64,000 nt of DNA. Source: an uncultured Pelagibacteraceae bacterium (GTDB taxonomy: Bacteria; Pseudomonadota; Alphaproteobacteria; Pelagibacterales; Pelagibacteraceae). This document shows, in pieces, positions 19,010 to 29,527 of this stretch (position 1 is the stretch's first letter; each line of letters opens with the position of its first letter). The stretch lies in the NCBI GenBank assembly GCA_902548405.1, contig CACCRN010000005.1, positions 1-64,000 on the forward strand. The letters are read 5' to 3'. The position numbers and the translations under genes are program-made. A model generated the notes under the pieces. It was not told where the DNA came from and made no database searches. It was given only the letters and a program-made list of their open reading frames with translations.

Positions 19010-21388
19010 TTATTGAATACTAGCTTGAGATTTATCGTCTTTTTTAGCTAAATCTACCTCAACCCATTCTGTAGGTTTAAGTTCTTTAGTTAAAGCAATT
19101 TTAATTACCTGGTCAGCATATTCAACTGGTGTAATTTTAATATCATCTATAATTTTCTTAGGCATATCCACCAAATCTTTTTCATTTTCTTTTGGAATCA
19201 AAACTTCTTTAATTCCAGCTCTATGAGCGGCTAGTAATTTTTCTTTAAGGCCACCTATTGGTAATACTTGACCTGTTAATGTTACCTCACCAGTCATCGC
19301 TACATCTCTTCTCACAGGTATATTTGTAATCGATGAAACAATTGAAGTGACCATTCCTATTCCAGCAGATGGACCATCTTTTGGTGTTGCTCCTTCTGGT
19401 ACATGAATGTGAAAATCTTTTTTCTCAAATAGAGGTGGAATGATTCCATACTCCAGACATTTTGATCTAACAAAAGATTTTGCAGCTTTTACAGACTCTT
19501 GCATAACATCACCTAGCTTACCAGTAATTTGCATTCTACCTTTACCAGGCATAGTTACTGTTTCAATTTTTAAAATTTCACCACCATACTCAGTCCAAGC
19601 AAGTCCAGTTACAATACCTACTCTATTTTCAGTTTCTAATTCCCCAAATTTAAATTTAGCTACACCAAGAAAATCAGATAAGTTTTTATTATTTATTTGG
19701 ACTTCTTTTTCTTCACCCGCTACAATTTTTTTAACAACTTTTCTAGCAAGTTTAGAAATTTCTCTTTCTAGGTTTCGAACTCCTGACTCTTTTGTGTATC
19801 CTCTAATTACTTCTTTTATGATGTCGTCCTCCAATTTCATTTCTTTTTCTTTAACACCATTATCTTTAATTTGTTTAGGAAGTAGATATTTGTTAGCTAT
19901 ACTAATTTTTTCATCCTCTGTATAACCAGCCAATCTTATTACTTCCATTCTGTCTAATAATGGTGGCAATATATTTAGAGTATTTGCTGTTGTTACAAAC
20001 ATTACATCAGATAAATCATAATCAACTTCTAAATAGTGATCGTTAAAAGTTGTATTTTGTTCTGGGTCTAACGCTTCTAATAGCGCTGATGATGGATCAC
20101 CTCTATAATCATTTCCAATTTTATCTATCTCATCCAGTAAAATCAGAGGATTTTTTGTTCCAGCTTTTTTCATCATTTGAATTATTTTACCTGGTAATGA
20201 TCCAATATAAGTTCTTCTATGCCCTCTTATTTCTGCTTCGTCTCTCATACCACCCACAGACATTCTAACAAATTCTCTGTTAGTTGCTTTTGCTATAGAT
20301 TTTCCTAAAGATGTTTTACCAACACCAGGGGGGCCAACTAAGCATAATATTGGACCTTTGATTTTTTCCATTCTTTTTTGAACAGCTAAGAATTCTATTA
20401 TTCTCTCTTTAACTTTCTCTAGACCAAAATGATCTTTATCAAGAATATTTAATGCTTTAGTTAAATCTATATCAACTTCGCTTTTCTTGTGCCAAGGTAA
20501 TTCTGTCATCCAATCTAAGTAGTTTCTAACCACTGTAGCTTCTGCAGACATTGGGCTCATGTTCTTCAATTTTTTGAGTTCTTGAAGACATTTTTTTTCA
20601 ACTTCTTTTGGCATTTTTGCTTTTGTGATAGCTTTATTTAGACTAGTAGTTTCATCTTTGCCGTCTTCAATTTCACCAAGTTCTTTCTGAATAGCTTTAA
20701 GTTGTTCATTTAAATAATATTCTCTCTGAGTTTTCTCCATTTGAGTTTTAACTCGTCCTCGAATTCTTTTCTCTACACCAATTATGCTTGTTTCATTTTC
20801 CATAATTTTAATTATGGCGTTTAATCTCTTCTTAACATCAACTGTTTCAAAAATTTGTTGTTTTTCTGAAATTGTAGCTGTGATATGTGAAGCAATATTA
20901 TCAGCTATTTGTGAAGGATCTTTTAACTGCTTGATTGTATTTATTGTTTCATTCGAAATTTTCTTATTTATTGAGGTTAATTTTTCTAATCTTCTCAAAG
21001 CAGTAGCTGCTAAAGGAAATAAATCCTCATCTTTTGGTAAGATGTCATTGAAATATGTATAGTTACACGTAATAAATTTCTCATTATCTTTAAAGTCTAA
21101 AATTTTAACTCTTTTAATTCCTTCTACTAAAACTTTTACAGTTCCATCTGGTAACTTTAATAATTGTAAGATACTTCCCTCACAACCATACATAAATACA
21201 TCTGTTTTCTTAGGATCATCAATCTCTGAGTTTTTTTGTGTTACAAGAATGATCTTCTTATCTTTTTTCATCACCTCATTAAGTGCAGAAATAGATTTAT
21301 CTCTTCCTACAAACAAAGGTATTACCATGCTTGGGAAGACTACAATGTCTCTTAAAGGTAATAACGGCAATGATATTTTGACATCCAT
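19010..21388 (-). CDS. lon: endopeptidase La (ATP-dependent protease Lon)
   Basis: GPPGVGKTSLGKSIAKATNREFVRMSVGGMRDEAEIRGHRRTYIGSLPG; PKDGPSAGIGMVTSIVS catalytic region. Confidence 0.98.
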   Translation of the reverse strand: MDVKISLPLLPLRDIVVFPSMVIPLFVGRDKSISALNEVMKKDKKIILVTQKNSEIDDPKKTDVFMYGCEGSILQLLKLPDGTVKVLVEGIKRVKILDFKDNEKFITCNYTYFNDILPKDEDLFPLAATALRRLEKLTSINKKISNETINTIKQLKDPSQIADNIASHITATISEKQQIFETVDVKKRLNAIIKIMENETSIIGVEKRIRGRVKTQMEKTQREYYLNEQLKAIQKELGEIEDGKDETTSLNKAITKAKMPKEVEKKCLQELKKLKNMSPMSAEATVVRNYLDWMTELPWHKKSEVDIDLTKALNILDKDHFGLEKVKERIIEFLAVQKRMEKIKGPILCLVGPPGVGKTSLGKSIAKATNREFVRMSVGGMRDEAEIRGHRRTYIGSLPGKIIQMMKKAGTKNPLILLDEIDKIGNDYRGDPSSALLEALDPEQNTTFNDHYLEVDYDLSDVMFVTTANTLNILPPLLDRMEVIRLAGYTEDEKISIANKYLLPKQIKDNGVKEKEMKLEDDIIKEVIRGYTKESGVRNLEREISKLARKVVKKIVAGEEKEVQINNKNLSDFLGVAKFKFGELETENRVGIVTGLAWTEYGGEILKIETVTMPGKGRMQITGKLGDVMQESVKAAKSFVRSKCLEYGIIPPLFEKKDFHIHVPEGATPKDGPSAGIGMVTSIVSSITNIPVRRDVAMTGEVTLTGQVLPIGGLKEKLLAAHRAGIKEVLIPKENEKDLVDMPKKIIDDIKITPVEYADQVIKIALTKELKPTEWVEVDLAKKDDKSQASIQ

Positions 21389-21448
21389 AGGATTAATATG
21401 GATATTATAAATTATATTGCAATAGGTTTTTGTTACTTATTAAGGATA

Positions 21449-22717
21449 TTAAGCCGCTGATGTTTTGCCAGACTTAGATTTATTTTCGCCTTTAGAATGA
21501 ACTAAAATTGGTTGTGATTGACCTTTTGCAGCTCCTGCATCAACAATTACTTCTTCAATGTTGTCTTGACTTGGTAGATCATACATAGTTTTTAATAATA
21601 TATTTTCTAATATTGATCTCAATCCTCTTGCTCCTGTTTTTTTGCTAATTGCTTTTTGAGCTATTTCTTTAAGTGCATTTTCTTTAAATGTTAATTTTGC
21701 TCCATCTAGCTTAAATAATTCTTGATACTGTTTAGTTAAAGAGTTTTTAGGTTCTTGTAGAATTTTGATCAATGATTTTTCGTCTAAATCTTCAAGAGTT
21801 GCTATCATTGGTAATCTTCCGATAAACTCTGGTATCAATCCAAATTTTAATAAATCCTCAGGCTCTAGTCCCTTCATCCACTCTCCTGTTTTTTTATCCT
21901 GAGTATTTTTTACGTCTGCTCCAAAACCAATTGAAGTACCTTTATCTCTTTGAGAAATAATCTTGTCTAATCCAGCAAATGCACCTCCACATATGAAAAG
22001 AATATTGGTTGTGTCTACTTGTAAAAATTCTTGCTGAGGATGTTTTCTTCCTCCTTGAGGTGGAACACTTGCAACAGTTCCTTCCATTATTTTTAATAAA
22101 GCTTGTTGAACTCCTTCACCAGATACATCTCTTGTAATGGATGGGTTCTCAGATTTTCTACTAATCTTATCAACTTCGTCGATATACACTATTCCACGTT
22201 GTGCTTTTTCAACATTATAATCTGAAGCTTGAAGTAATTTTAAAATAATATTTTCAACATCTTCACCAACATATCCTGCTTCAGTCAATGTTGTTGCATC
22301 TGCCATTGTAAATGGAACATCTAAAATTCTCGCTAGAGTTTGAGCTAATAAAGTTTTACCACAACCAGTAGGTCCAACTAATAAAATATTGGATTTAGAT
22401 AATTCTACATTCTTACTAGTTTTGTTTTCATAATTAAGTCTTTTGTAGTGATTGTGTACAGCTACCGATAAAACTTTCTTGGCATGCGCTTGACCGATTA
22501 CATAATCATCTAGCACTGTGCAAATTTCTTTTGGTGAAGGTAGACCGTCTTGGTGTTTAACAAAAGTATCTTTGCTTTCCTCTTTTATAATATCCATACA
22601 AAGCTCAACACATTCATCACAGATAAATACAGTTGGACCTGCAATTAATTTTCTAACCTCGTGTTGGCTCTTTCCACAAAAAGAACAGTAAAGAATATTT
22701 TTATTATTTGTACTCAT
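21449..22717 (-). CDS. clpX: ATP-dependent Clp protease ATP-binding subunit ClpX
   Basis: [30 protein letters not shown] zinc finger; [43 protein letters not shown]. Confidence 0.98.
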   Translation of the reverse strand: MSTNNKNILYCSFCGKSQHEVRKLIAGPTVFICDECVELCMDIIKEESKDTFVKHQDGLPSPKEICTVLDDYVIGQAHAKKVLSVAVHNHYKRLNYENKTSKNVELSKSNILLVGPTGCGKTLLAQTLARILDVPFTMADATTLTEAGYVGEDVENIILKLLQASDYNVEKAQRGIVYIDEVDKISRKSENPSITRDVSGEGVQQALLKIMEGTVASVPPQGGRKHPQQEFLQVDTTNILFICGGAFAGLDKIISQRDKGTSIGFGADVKNTQDKKTGEWMKGLEPEDLLKFGLIPEFIGRLPMIATLEDLDEKSLIKILQEPKNSLTKQYQELFKLDGAKLTFKENALKEIAQKAISKKTGARGLRSILENILLKTMYDLPSQDNIEEVIVDAGAAKGQSQPILVHSKGENKSKSGKTSAA

Positions 22718-22806
22718 AATTTTTTAAACGAATCAATTTCATTACTTTATTATAGATGACTCATACTAATCAAGTTTGGATTAGTAAGTTGTCAATATAT
22801 TGTGTA

Positions 22807-23418
22807 TTATGATCTTTTTTCTACTACTTCGTCAATAAGACCAAATGATTTTGCGACATCAGCGGTCATGAAATTGTCTCTCTCTAATGCAGATTTTATT
22901 TCATCAACAGTTTTGCCTGTATGTTTTGAGTAAATTTCATTTAATCTTTTCTTTAATGACAAGACTTCATTTGCATGTATTTCGATGTCCGTAGCTTGTC
23001 CTTGAAAACCTGCTGAAGGTTGATGAACCATTATTCTTGAATTGGGTAAAGAAAACCTCTTACCTTTAGTTCCTGCAGCCAACAAAAATGATCCCATTGA
23101 TGCAGCTTGTCCAATACATAAAGTTGAAATATCGGGTTTTACATATTGCATGGTGTCGTAAATTCCAAGACCAGCTGTAACTAGTCCACCAGGACTATTG
23201 ATATATAAATAAATTTCTTTTTTTGGATCTTCAGCTTCTAAAAATAATAACTGAGCTGTTATTAAAGATGCAATATTGTCATTTATCTGACCTGTTAAAA
23301 AAATAATTCTTTCCTTTAGAAGTCTCGAATAAATATCATAAGCCCTCTCACCTTTGCTAGATTGCTCTACAACCATCGGCACTAGATTGCTCATATGTTC
23401 TGATAATTTTGTTGTCAT
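22807..23418 (-). CDS. clpP: ATP-dependent Clp protease proteolytic subunit ClpP
   Basis: 203 aa; [43 protein letters not shown]. Confidence 0.98.
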   Translation of the reverse strand: MTTKLSEHMSNLVPMVVEQSSKGERAYDIYSRLLKERIIFLTGQINDNIASLITAQLLFLEAEDPKKEIYLYINSPGGLVTAGLGIYDTMQYVKPDISTLCIGQAASMGSFLLAAGTKGKRFSLPNSRIMVHQPSAGFQGQATDIEIHANEVLSLKKRLNEIYSKHTGKTVDEIKSALERDNFMTADVAKSFGLIDEVVEKRS

Positions 23419-23450
23419 AAGTTGATTCGTCCTATTTATACAACTTGTGA

Positions 23451-24911
23451 TTACTTTTTGCTAACTTTTTTTGTTTTTTTAGCAGCTGTTTTTGCTTTTG
23501 CTGTTTTTGTAGAAGGTTTTTTTTTCTCTGAAGCTTTTGCTGTTTTTGTAGAAGGTTTTTTTTTCTCTGAAGCTTTTGCTGCCGGTTTCTTTTTTGTTTC
23601 TTTTTTTGGTTCGTGATCATGTTTATGAGCTTCTTTTAAGATTTTTTCCGCCTCATCTTTTGAAATTTCTTTTTTATTTGGTTTACCTTTTTCTTTTATA
23701 AGATTTAAAATTTTCTCCTCATACACTGTCCCCCTTAGACTAGCTAGAGCAGATGGGTTTTTTTGATAAAAATCCATAACCATTTTTTCTTGTCCTGGCA
23801 TCATTCTTAATTGCTTTTGAACTTCAGCTTGAATTTCTTGTTCACTAACATTGATTTTGTTTTTTTCACCAAATTCATTTAAGATTAACCCAGTTTTAAT
23901 TCTTGTTTTTGCCTTTTCCTCAAAAGATTTTTTATTCTTCTTAGCCTCGTCTTCAGACATACCTTGTGAAAGAATTTTAACTTCTTCTTCAATTAAGTTT
24001 TCTGGAACTTCCTCAACTTTAATTTTTTCAATTTCTTTTAAAATTTGATTTTTTGAAAGTTGATCTAAAGAATTTTTATATTCATCATTTATTTGTTTTG
24101 AAATTAAAGCTTTAAGATCTTTCAAATCTTTAGCTCCTAAATTTTTTGCAAAATCATCATCTATTTTCACTTCTTGTGGTTGTTTAACTGATAAAATTTT
24201 ACAATTAAATTTAGCTTTTTTATTAACTAATTCTTTTTCAGGATAATTTTCTGGAAGTGTTGCTTCAACAACTTTCTCATCATCTTTTTTAACACCAATT
24301 AGCTGCTTATCAAAACCTTTCAAAAATAAATCTTTACCTAAGGTAAGCTGTGTATTTTTTCCTTCACTACCTTTAAATTCTTTTCCATCAATTGTTGCTT
24401 TGTAATCTAGAGCTACGAGATCACCCTCTTTTGCTTTTGTATCTGCGGCACCTTCCTTGAAATTTGGTTGGTTCTTAGCAATTTCTTTTATTCTTTTATC
24501 TGTCTCACTATCATCAATTTTAACGGCGTATTCATCAAATTTAATGTTTTCTAATGATTTAATCTCTACTTTAGGTAGCTCTGTAACTGACAAGACATAT
24601 TCTAATTCTTTATCTTCACCATATGTCTTTAAATCTAATTTTGGCTGACCCGCTGGTTTAATTTTGTTTTCTTCCAATGCTTTAGTTGATGTATCTTTTA
24701 AAACTTTGTCTAATACTTCACCAAATACAGCTTTACCAAATTGTCTTTTTAAAATTTCTTTTGGTACTTTTCCTGGTCGAAAACCTTTTAAATTTACTGT
24801 TCCTTTAATCTCTTCATATTTTTCATCCATATAAGAGTTCATAGTCTCTTTATCGATAAAAATTTTTAGATCTTTATTTAAACCTTTTTTATTTTCTACA
24901 GTAACTTTCAT
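23451..24911 (-). CDS. tig: trigger factor with extended Lys/Ala-rich C-terminal tail
   Basis: [23 protein letters not shown]-domain, PPIase region; located upstream of clpP; C-term [13 protein letters not shown] repeats. Confidence 0.95.
   Translation of the reverse strand: MKVTVENKKGLNKDLKIFIDKETMNSYMDEKYEEIKGTVNLKGFRPGKVPKEILKRQFGKAVFGEVLDKVLKDTSTKALEENKIKPAGQPKLDLKTYGEDKELEYVLSVTELPKVEIKSLENIKFDEYAVKIDDSETDKRIKEIAKNQPNFKEGAADTKAKEGDLVALDYKATIDGKEFKGSEGKNTQLTLGKDLFLKGFDKQLIGVKKDDEKVVEATLPENYPEKELVNKKAKFNCKILSVKQPQEVKIDDDFAKNLGAKDLKDLKALISKQINDEYKNSLDQLSKNQILKEIEKIKVEEVPENLIEEEVKILSQGMSEDEAKKNKKSFEEKAKTRIKTGLILNEFGEKNKINVSEQEIQAEVQKQLRMMPGQEKMVMDFYQKNPSALASLRGTVYEEKILNLIKEKGKPNKKEISKDEAEKILKEAHKHDHEPKKETKKKPAAKASEKKKPSTKTAKASEKKKPSTKTAKAKTAAKKTKKVSKK
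23494..23580. repeat. 39-bp tandem repeat inside tig (two full copies plus partial)
   Basis: gcttttgctgtttttgtagaaggtttttttttctctgaa at 23494-23532 and 23533-23571, partial copy to 23580. Confidence 0.9.
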
Positions 24912-24921
24912 AATTATTTAA

Positions 24922-25006
24922 TGGTAGGGCGAAAAGGACTCGAACCTTCACCGATTGCTCGACTGGTTCCTAAGACCAGCGCGTCTACCAATTCCGCCAT
25001 CGCCCC
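24922..25006 (-). tRNA. tRNA-Leu (TAG), CCA encoded
   Basis: Reverse strand ggggcgatggcggaattggtagacgcgctggtcttaggaaccagtcgagcaatcggtgaaggttcgagtccttttcgccctacca; long variable arm. Confidence 0.92.
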
Positions 25007-25089
25007 AGTTAAATTAGGTGCTTTATATATTATTGAACTCATTTGTCCAATCCGAATAATAGTGTAAAAGGATATAAAAATATAAAAAA

Positions 25090-25341
25090 ATGATTGTTTC
25101 ACCTTGTATAAGTATTTGTAAAACCGATCCTTCGACCGGCTATTGTTATGGTTGTGGAAGAAATAACGAGGAAAAAAGACTTTGGAAACTTGAAGAAACA
25201 ACAGATGATTGGAAAAAAGAAAATTTAAATGAAATTGAAAAAAGACTGACTGGTTGGCAACTTGAAAGTTTTAAAGAATCTTATTCTTACAAAATCGATA
25301 ACGGTATATCTCTTTTCAAGAAAAACCTGACTAAAGAATAA
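25090..25341 (+). CDS. DUF1289 family protein
   Basis: CISICKTDPSTGYCYGCGRNNEEKRLW cysteine motif. Confidence 0.85.
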   Translation: MIVSPCISICKTDPSTGYCYGCGRNNEEKRLWKLEETTDDWKKENLNEIEKRLTGWQLESFKESYSYKIDNGISLFKKNLTKE

Positions 25342-25347
25342 AATAAT

Positions 25348-25521
25348 ATGAGCAAAGTTAAAATTGTAAGCATTATATATGCTATAGGTATAATTATTGG
25401 TGCTTTATTCTTTGATGTTTGGGGTGCAGACACCACTCCATTTAAAACATTGTCTGTATTCGCATGGACCGTAATATTTATTATAGCTTTATTTTTTGCA
25501 GATAAGAATGAGAAAAAATAA
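25348..25521 (+). CDS. hypothetical small membrane protein
   Basis: MSKVKIVSIIYAIGIIIGALFFDVWGADTTPFKTLSVFAWTVIFIIALFFADKNEKK. Confidence 0.6.
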   Translation: MSKVKIVSIIYAIGIIIGALFFDVWGADTTPFKTLSVFAWTVIFIIALFFADKNEKK

Positions 25522-25930
25522 GTTTTTAATATTTTGTTTATCTTTATTTTTAATAAGCTCAAATACTCACTCAGAAATTATTGTTTTAAGTAAATGTGAC
25601 CACAAAGAGGATAAATATTTAAAAAATGAATATATTTTTAATCTCAATGAATTAGTTATGACTAGAAATTATGTATATACAGAAAAAACTTATCAAAAAT
25701 ATAGAATTACTGATTTAAGTGTAAAAAAATCAAACTCCTATGTAAGAAATATTTACGAAGAGGATGGTAAAATTTTTACTTTAAAACATGGTTATCCTCA
25801 ATTTTATACTCAAATATTAATTGAAAAGAACAAGCCTGAGATATTTATTAAAAGTGTTATGAACGATATCGAAGGGATTTCAAAAATTTCTACATGTAAA
25901 AAAATAGAAAAATTTGCAAACCAAAGTTAG
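25508..25930 (+). CDS. hypothetical exported protein
   Basis: Signal peptide MRKNKFLIFCLSLFLISSNTHS; start placed downstream of the ORF-track start. Confidence 0.6.
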   Translation: MRKNKFLIFCLSLFLISSNTHSEIIVLSKCDHKEDKYLKNEYIFNLNELVMTRNYVYTEKTYQKYRITDLSVKKSNSYVRNIYEEDGKIFTLKHGYPQFYTQILIEKNKPEIFIKSVMNDIEGISKISTCKKIEKFANQS

Positions 25931-26064
25931 GTTTTCTTTTTTTTATTTTCCTTAAGTTTATCTAAATTTTTTTTTTTAAAATCAAATCTACTATTTGAAA
26001 TATTAGATCTATGTTTAGCGAATGCTTGTTTTTGTGCTTGTCGCATAGCTCTTTTTGAAGACAT
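25927..26064 (-). CDS. hypothetical 45-aa basic protein
   Basis: MSSKRAMRQAQKQAFAKHRSNISNSRFDFKKKNLDKLKENKKKKT between convergent genes. Confidence 0.4.
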   Translation of the reverse strand: MSSKRAMRQAQKQAFAKHRSNISNSRFDFKKKNLDKLKENKKKKT

Positions 26065-26074
26065 AAATTCTAAT

Positions 26075-26632
26075 TTAATATTCAATTTCTAAAGTATCAA
26101 TTACTTTTAAATTTTTATCTGAAATAACAATCTCACCTGATGATGGTGCATAGTTTAAAAGCTCAGATATTACCACGTAATGTGTTACAAAAATTATATT
26201 TTGTTTTTGATCCCACGTGTTTAAGAATTTATTAAAATCAATAACTTGTTGTTTTCTATTTTTAGCAAATTTTGCACTAAAAAATGAATTCAAAAAATTT
26301 TTTGTTTCATAATTTTTAAAGGCTATTTCTGCAGTTTCTTTGCATCTGCACCATTCACTAGAGTAAATTTTGTTTATTAAAATATCATTTTGTTTAAAAA
26401 AATTTCCAATTTTTTTTGATTGTACTCTTCCCTCGTCATTTAAGTTTCTTTGGGTTTCACAATTATTGACATCAAAATTAGAAGGATCCCCTCCTCCCGG
26501 TGCATAAGCATGGCGAATAAATATCAATTTACCACCTTTTTGAAGCTCACTAACAATTGCTTCATTTGAATCTGCTTTAATTGGAGAATTTAAAAATATA
26601 AATATAATTAAAAAATATTTTAAAATTTTCAT
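26075..26632 (-). CDS. histidine phosphatase family protein, exported
   Basis: LIFIRHAYAPGGGDPSNF motif; signal peptide. Confidence 0.8.
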   Translation of the reverse strand: MKILKYFLIIFIFLNSPIKADSNEAIVSELQKGGKLIFIRHAYAPGGGDPSNFDVNNCETQRNLNDEGRVQSKKIGNFFKQNDILINKIYSSEWCRCKETAEIAFKNYETKNFLNSFFSAKFAKNRKQQVIDFNKFLNTWDQKQNIIFVTHYVVISELLNYAPSSGEIVISDKNLKVIDTLEIEY

Positions 26633-26634
26633 TA

Positions 26635-27315
26635 ATGAATAATAAATTAAAACAACTTAATAAGAAAATTATTAAATGTAGAAAATGTCCTAGATTAATT
26701 AATTTTATTAAAAAAATATCTACCGTAAAACGAAAACAAAATATTAACGAAACTTATTGGGGAAAACCAGTTCCAGGGTTTGGTAAGATAAACTCGAAAT
26801 TATTAATTTTAGGTTTAGCGCCAGCAGCACATGGGGGAACCAGAACAGGAAGACCTTTCACTGGAGACAAATCAAGCGATTTCTTGTTTTCTTGTTTAAA
26901 AAAAGCAAATATTTCTAATCTACCTTATTCAGAAAGTTTAAATGATGGATTGGAATTAAAATCAACTTTTATAACCAATATACTGAAATGTGTTCCTCCT
27001 GGTGACAAACCAACAAATGGAGAATTATCAAATTGCTCAAATCATTTTCAAAATGAGATTGAAACTTTAAGTAAAATCCAAACAATTGTTGCTTTAGGTA
27101 AAGTTGCTTTTGATAATTGTATTAAATATTACAAAAGTAAAAATAAATTAAATGGAAAGTATACTTTTAAACATGGGAAATATTATGATTTATCAAATAA
27201 AATTAGATTGTACGCATGTTACCATCCAAGCCCTCGAAATGTTAATACAAAATTAATATCTGAAAAAATGATGGTTAATTTTTTCAAAAAAATAAAAAAA
27301 GTAAGAGCTATTTAG
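26635..27315 (+). CDS. uracil-DNA glycosylase, family 5 (UDGb)-like
   Basis: CRKCPRL..., LILGLAPAAHGGTRTGRPFTGDKSSDFL, CYHPSPRN motifs. Confidence 0.85.
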   Translation: MNNKLKQLNKKIIKCRKCPRLINFIKKISTVKRKQNINETYWGKPVPGFGKINSKLLILGLAPAAHGGTRTGRPFTGDKSSDFLFSCLKKANISNLPYSESLNDGLELKSTFITNILKCVPPGDKPTNGELSNCSNHFQNEIETLSKIQTIVALGKVAFDNCIKYYKSKNKLNGKYTFKHGKYYDLSNKIRLYACYHPSPRNVNTKLISEKMMVNFFKKIKKVRAI

Positions 27316-27724
27316 ATTTTAAAATATAAGGCTCAAAGTTGTTTAAAACTATCTCAGGAATTTTTGTAGGTTTTCCGATTGTATTTACAAATACTAAATG
27401 TATTTTTGCATCCACAATTAATAAATCATCTCTGTAAATTGACTGATCCATTACAAAAGAGGTTTTTGACAAAGACGATATAAAAGATTTTATTGTTAAA
27501 TTATCTTCTAAGTATGCTGATTTTTTATATTCAATATTGCATGACTTAACGATTATTAAAGAATTAAACTCATCTTTAATTTTCAAATTACTTAAACCAA
27601 TAGCTAATAATGCTTCTGTTCTAGCTCTTTCAAAGTATTTTAAATAATTTGCGTAATAAACTACTCCTCCAGAGTCGGTATCTTCATAGTAAATTTTAAC
27701 ATTATGGCTAAAAGTTTTATGCAT
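27308..27724 (-). CDS. ybgC: YbgC/FadM family acyl-CoA thioesterase
   Basis: VKIYYEDTDSGGVVYYANYLKYFERARTEAL hot-dog motif. Confidence 0.9.
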   Translation of the reverse strand: MHKTFSHNVKIYYEDTDSGGVVYYANYLKYFERARTEALLAIGLSNLKIKDEFNSLIIVKSCNIEYKKSAYLEDNLTIKSFISSLSKTSFVMDQSIYRDDLLIVDAKIHLVFVNTIGKPTKIPEIVLNNFEPYILKSK

Positions 27725-27782
27725 TGTTCATTAATATCAAATAATGAGAAATTTTTATACAAACTAAGATATAATAACTACA

Positions 27783-27923
27783 ATGAATGTTTATATAATT
27801 TGGTTGATTGGAGTAATTTTATGGAATTTTGGTGTTCCTAATGCTACTCCAACAGAGGACGTAATTGTAGCAATCATACTGTCAGTCCTGAGTATGGGGC
27901 TAAAAAAATATACTAAACTTTAA
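27783..27923 (+). CDS. hypothetical 46-aa membrane protein
   Basis: MNVYIIWLIGVILWNFGVPNATPTEDVIVAIILSVLSMGLKKYTKL. Confidence 0.5.
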   Translation: MNVYIIWLIGVILWNFGVPNATPTEDVIVAIILSVLSMGLKKYTKL

Positions 27924-28574
27924 TTAATTTGCTGAAAAATAAATGTTTTGAAAATAAGCCACAGATTTCATTTTAGAATTATCTGTATCAGCCATAACTG
28001 CTAAACCATCTAATTCGTCTAAATCTAAATCGTGGAATTTCTTAAAATCTTCTTTTACATTTGATTTAACTGTTACCCATTCATCTAAATTAGTTTTGGT
28101 TGTGGCCATAACATTGTCTATAGATTTTTTTGTGTATGGACTTGGCCAACTTTGTCCAACATCATTGTTGCTTGAAAACACATAGTTAATTGCTCTATTT
28201 GATAATGGTGTTGCACCTGTTTTTTTAACAGCAAAAACTCTCGCCGCAAAATCATGCCCTTTTTTTGTGTCTTCCTTAATTCCAGACAAATCTTGCTCAA
28301 TTTTCCACGTAATATTTATAAAAGGTGTCTTGTTAAGATCAATTTTAACCTCTTTTCCAAGACCAGATGCTGCATTATCAGCAACCGCCTTTAAAAAATT
28401 TCCATTTTCATTTTTCCCAACAGTATAGCTAGTCTTATTTTTTGCCCCTCTTACTTTTCTGACAGTTAATTCTGAAAGTTCTGATTCTGTAAACTCAAAA
28501 ACTACAACTTCATTTGCAACAACTGAGCTGATAGAAATTAAAAAAATTGAAATGAGTTTAAAAAATATTTTCAT
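27924..28574 (-). CDS. DUF3047 family protein
   Basis: Signal peptide and NITWKIEQDL...DFAARVFAVKKTG...YVFSSN...AVMADTDNS pattern. Confidence 0.75.
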   Translation of the reverse strand: MKIFFKLISIFLISISSVVANEVVVFEFTESELSELTVRKVRGAKNKTSYTVGKNENGNFLKAVADNAASGLGKEVKIDLNKTPFINITWKIEQDLSGIKEDTKKGHDFAARVFAVKKTGATPLSNRAINYVFSSNNDVGQSWPSPYTKKSIDNVMATTKTNLDEWVTVKSNVKEDFKKFHDLDLDELDGLAVMADTDNSKMKSVAYFQNIYFSAN

Positions 28575-28649
28575 AATTTAGGTTCTTAATACATTATTTA
28601 GACAATATTTAAACATGCAAAAATCAGATTTAACTTTTAAATAATTACT

Positions 28650-28772
28650 ATGAGAATAATTTCAATTTTTCTTCTTTTAATTTACTGGTCAATTATTATT
28701 CTGTCACCTATTATGGGCAATAATTCTATTAACAACCAAAATAATGATTTAAAAATTGTTTCTAGTCTTTGA
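28650..28772 (+). CDS. hypothetical 40-aa membrane protein
   Basis: MRIISIFLLLIYWSIIILSPIMGNNSINNQNNDLKIVSSL. Confidence 0.35.
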   Translation: MRIISIFLLLIYWSIIILSPIMGNNSINNQNNDLKIVSSL

Positions 28773-28774
28773 GA

Positions 28775-29521
28775 TTAATAAGTAGATCTACCACCACTAA
28801 TATCAAATACTGCAGCTGTAGAAAAAGTATTCTCTTGCGAAGAAAGCCAACAAACTAGTGAGGTAAATTCATGTATTTCAAGAAATCTTCCTCTTGGTAC
28901 TTTTGAAAGCATTCTTTGCACATGTTCTTTGCTCATTTGATCCAAAATTCTAGTTTTTGCTCCAGCTGGTGTGACAGCGTTTACAGCAATATCTTTGTCA
29001 GCCAATTCTTTACCTAAGGCTTTAGTTAATCCAATTGCGCCAGCTTTTCCAGAGCTATATGCGCTTGCATTTGCATTACCATCTTTGCCTGCAACAGAAG
29101 CTACATTAACTATTCTGCCGTAATTGTTTTTAATCATATTTGGGACAATCGCTCGACAGCAATTAAAAGTGCCAATTAGATTTATTTGTACTATTTTGTT
29201 CCACATATCAACATCGTACTCCCAGAGAGGGCCAGTGGGACCAGTTATGCCTGCATTATTAATTAAAATATCTATATTTGTTTTTGAAGTAATTTTAGAA
29301 ACATTTTTTTCTACATCTTGATAATTTGAAATATCAACAACACTACTATATAAATTGGGATTTTTAACTTCATCAATTGCTGATTTAAGAAGTTTTTCGT
29401 CAATATCCCAAATAAAGACTTCAGCGCCTGATTCTAAAAATCTTTTTGCAACATCTAATCCAAAGCCTTGGGCACCACCAGTAACTATAGCTGTTCTATT
29501 TTTAAAGTCGAAATTGTGCAT
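28775..29521 (-). CDS. SDR family oxidoreductase
   Basis: TGGAQGFGLDVAKRF; NNAGITGPTGPLWEYD; YSSGKAGAIGLTKALGKEL. Confidence 0.88.
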   Translation of the reverse strand: MHNFDFKNRTAIVTGGAQGFGLDVAKRFLESGAEVFIWDIDEKLLKSAIDEVKNPNLYSSVVDISNYQDVEKNVSKITSKTNIDILINNAGITGPTGPLWEYDVDMWNKIVQINLIGTFNCCRAIVPNMIKNNYGRIVNVASVAGKDGNANASAYSSGKAGAIGLTKALGKELADKDIAVNAVTPAGAKTRILDQMSKEHVQRMLSKVPRGRFLEIHEFTSLVCWLSSQENTFSTAAVFDISGGRSTY

Positions 29522-29527
29522 TTTAAA

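Noticed and set aside
23422-23620. FFFSEAF-repeat ORF (+) and K/Q-rich ORF (-) over the tig tail
   Set aside because: Both are alternative frames of the 39-bp repeat inside tig.
24914-25201. 95-aa minus ORF ending MAELVDALVLGTSRAIGEGSSPFRPTIK
   Set aside because: Translation of tRNA-Leu plus the antisense strand of the DUF1289 gene.
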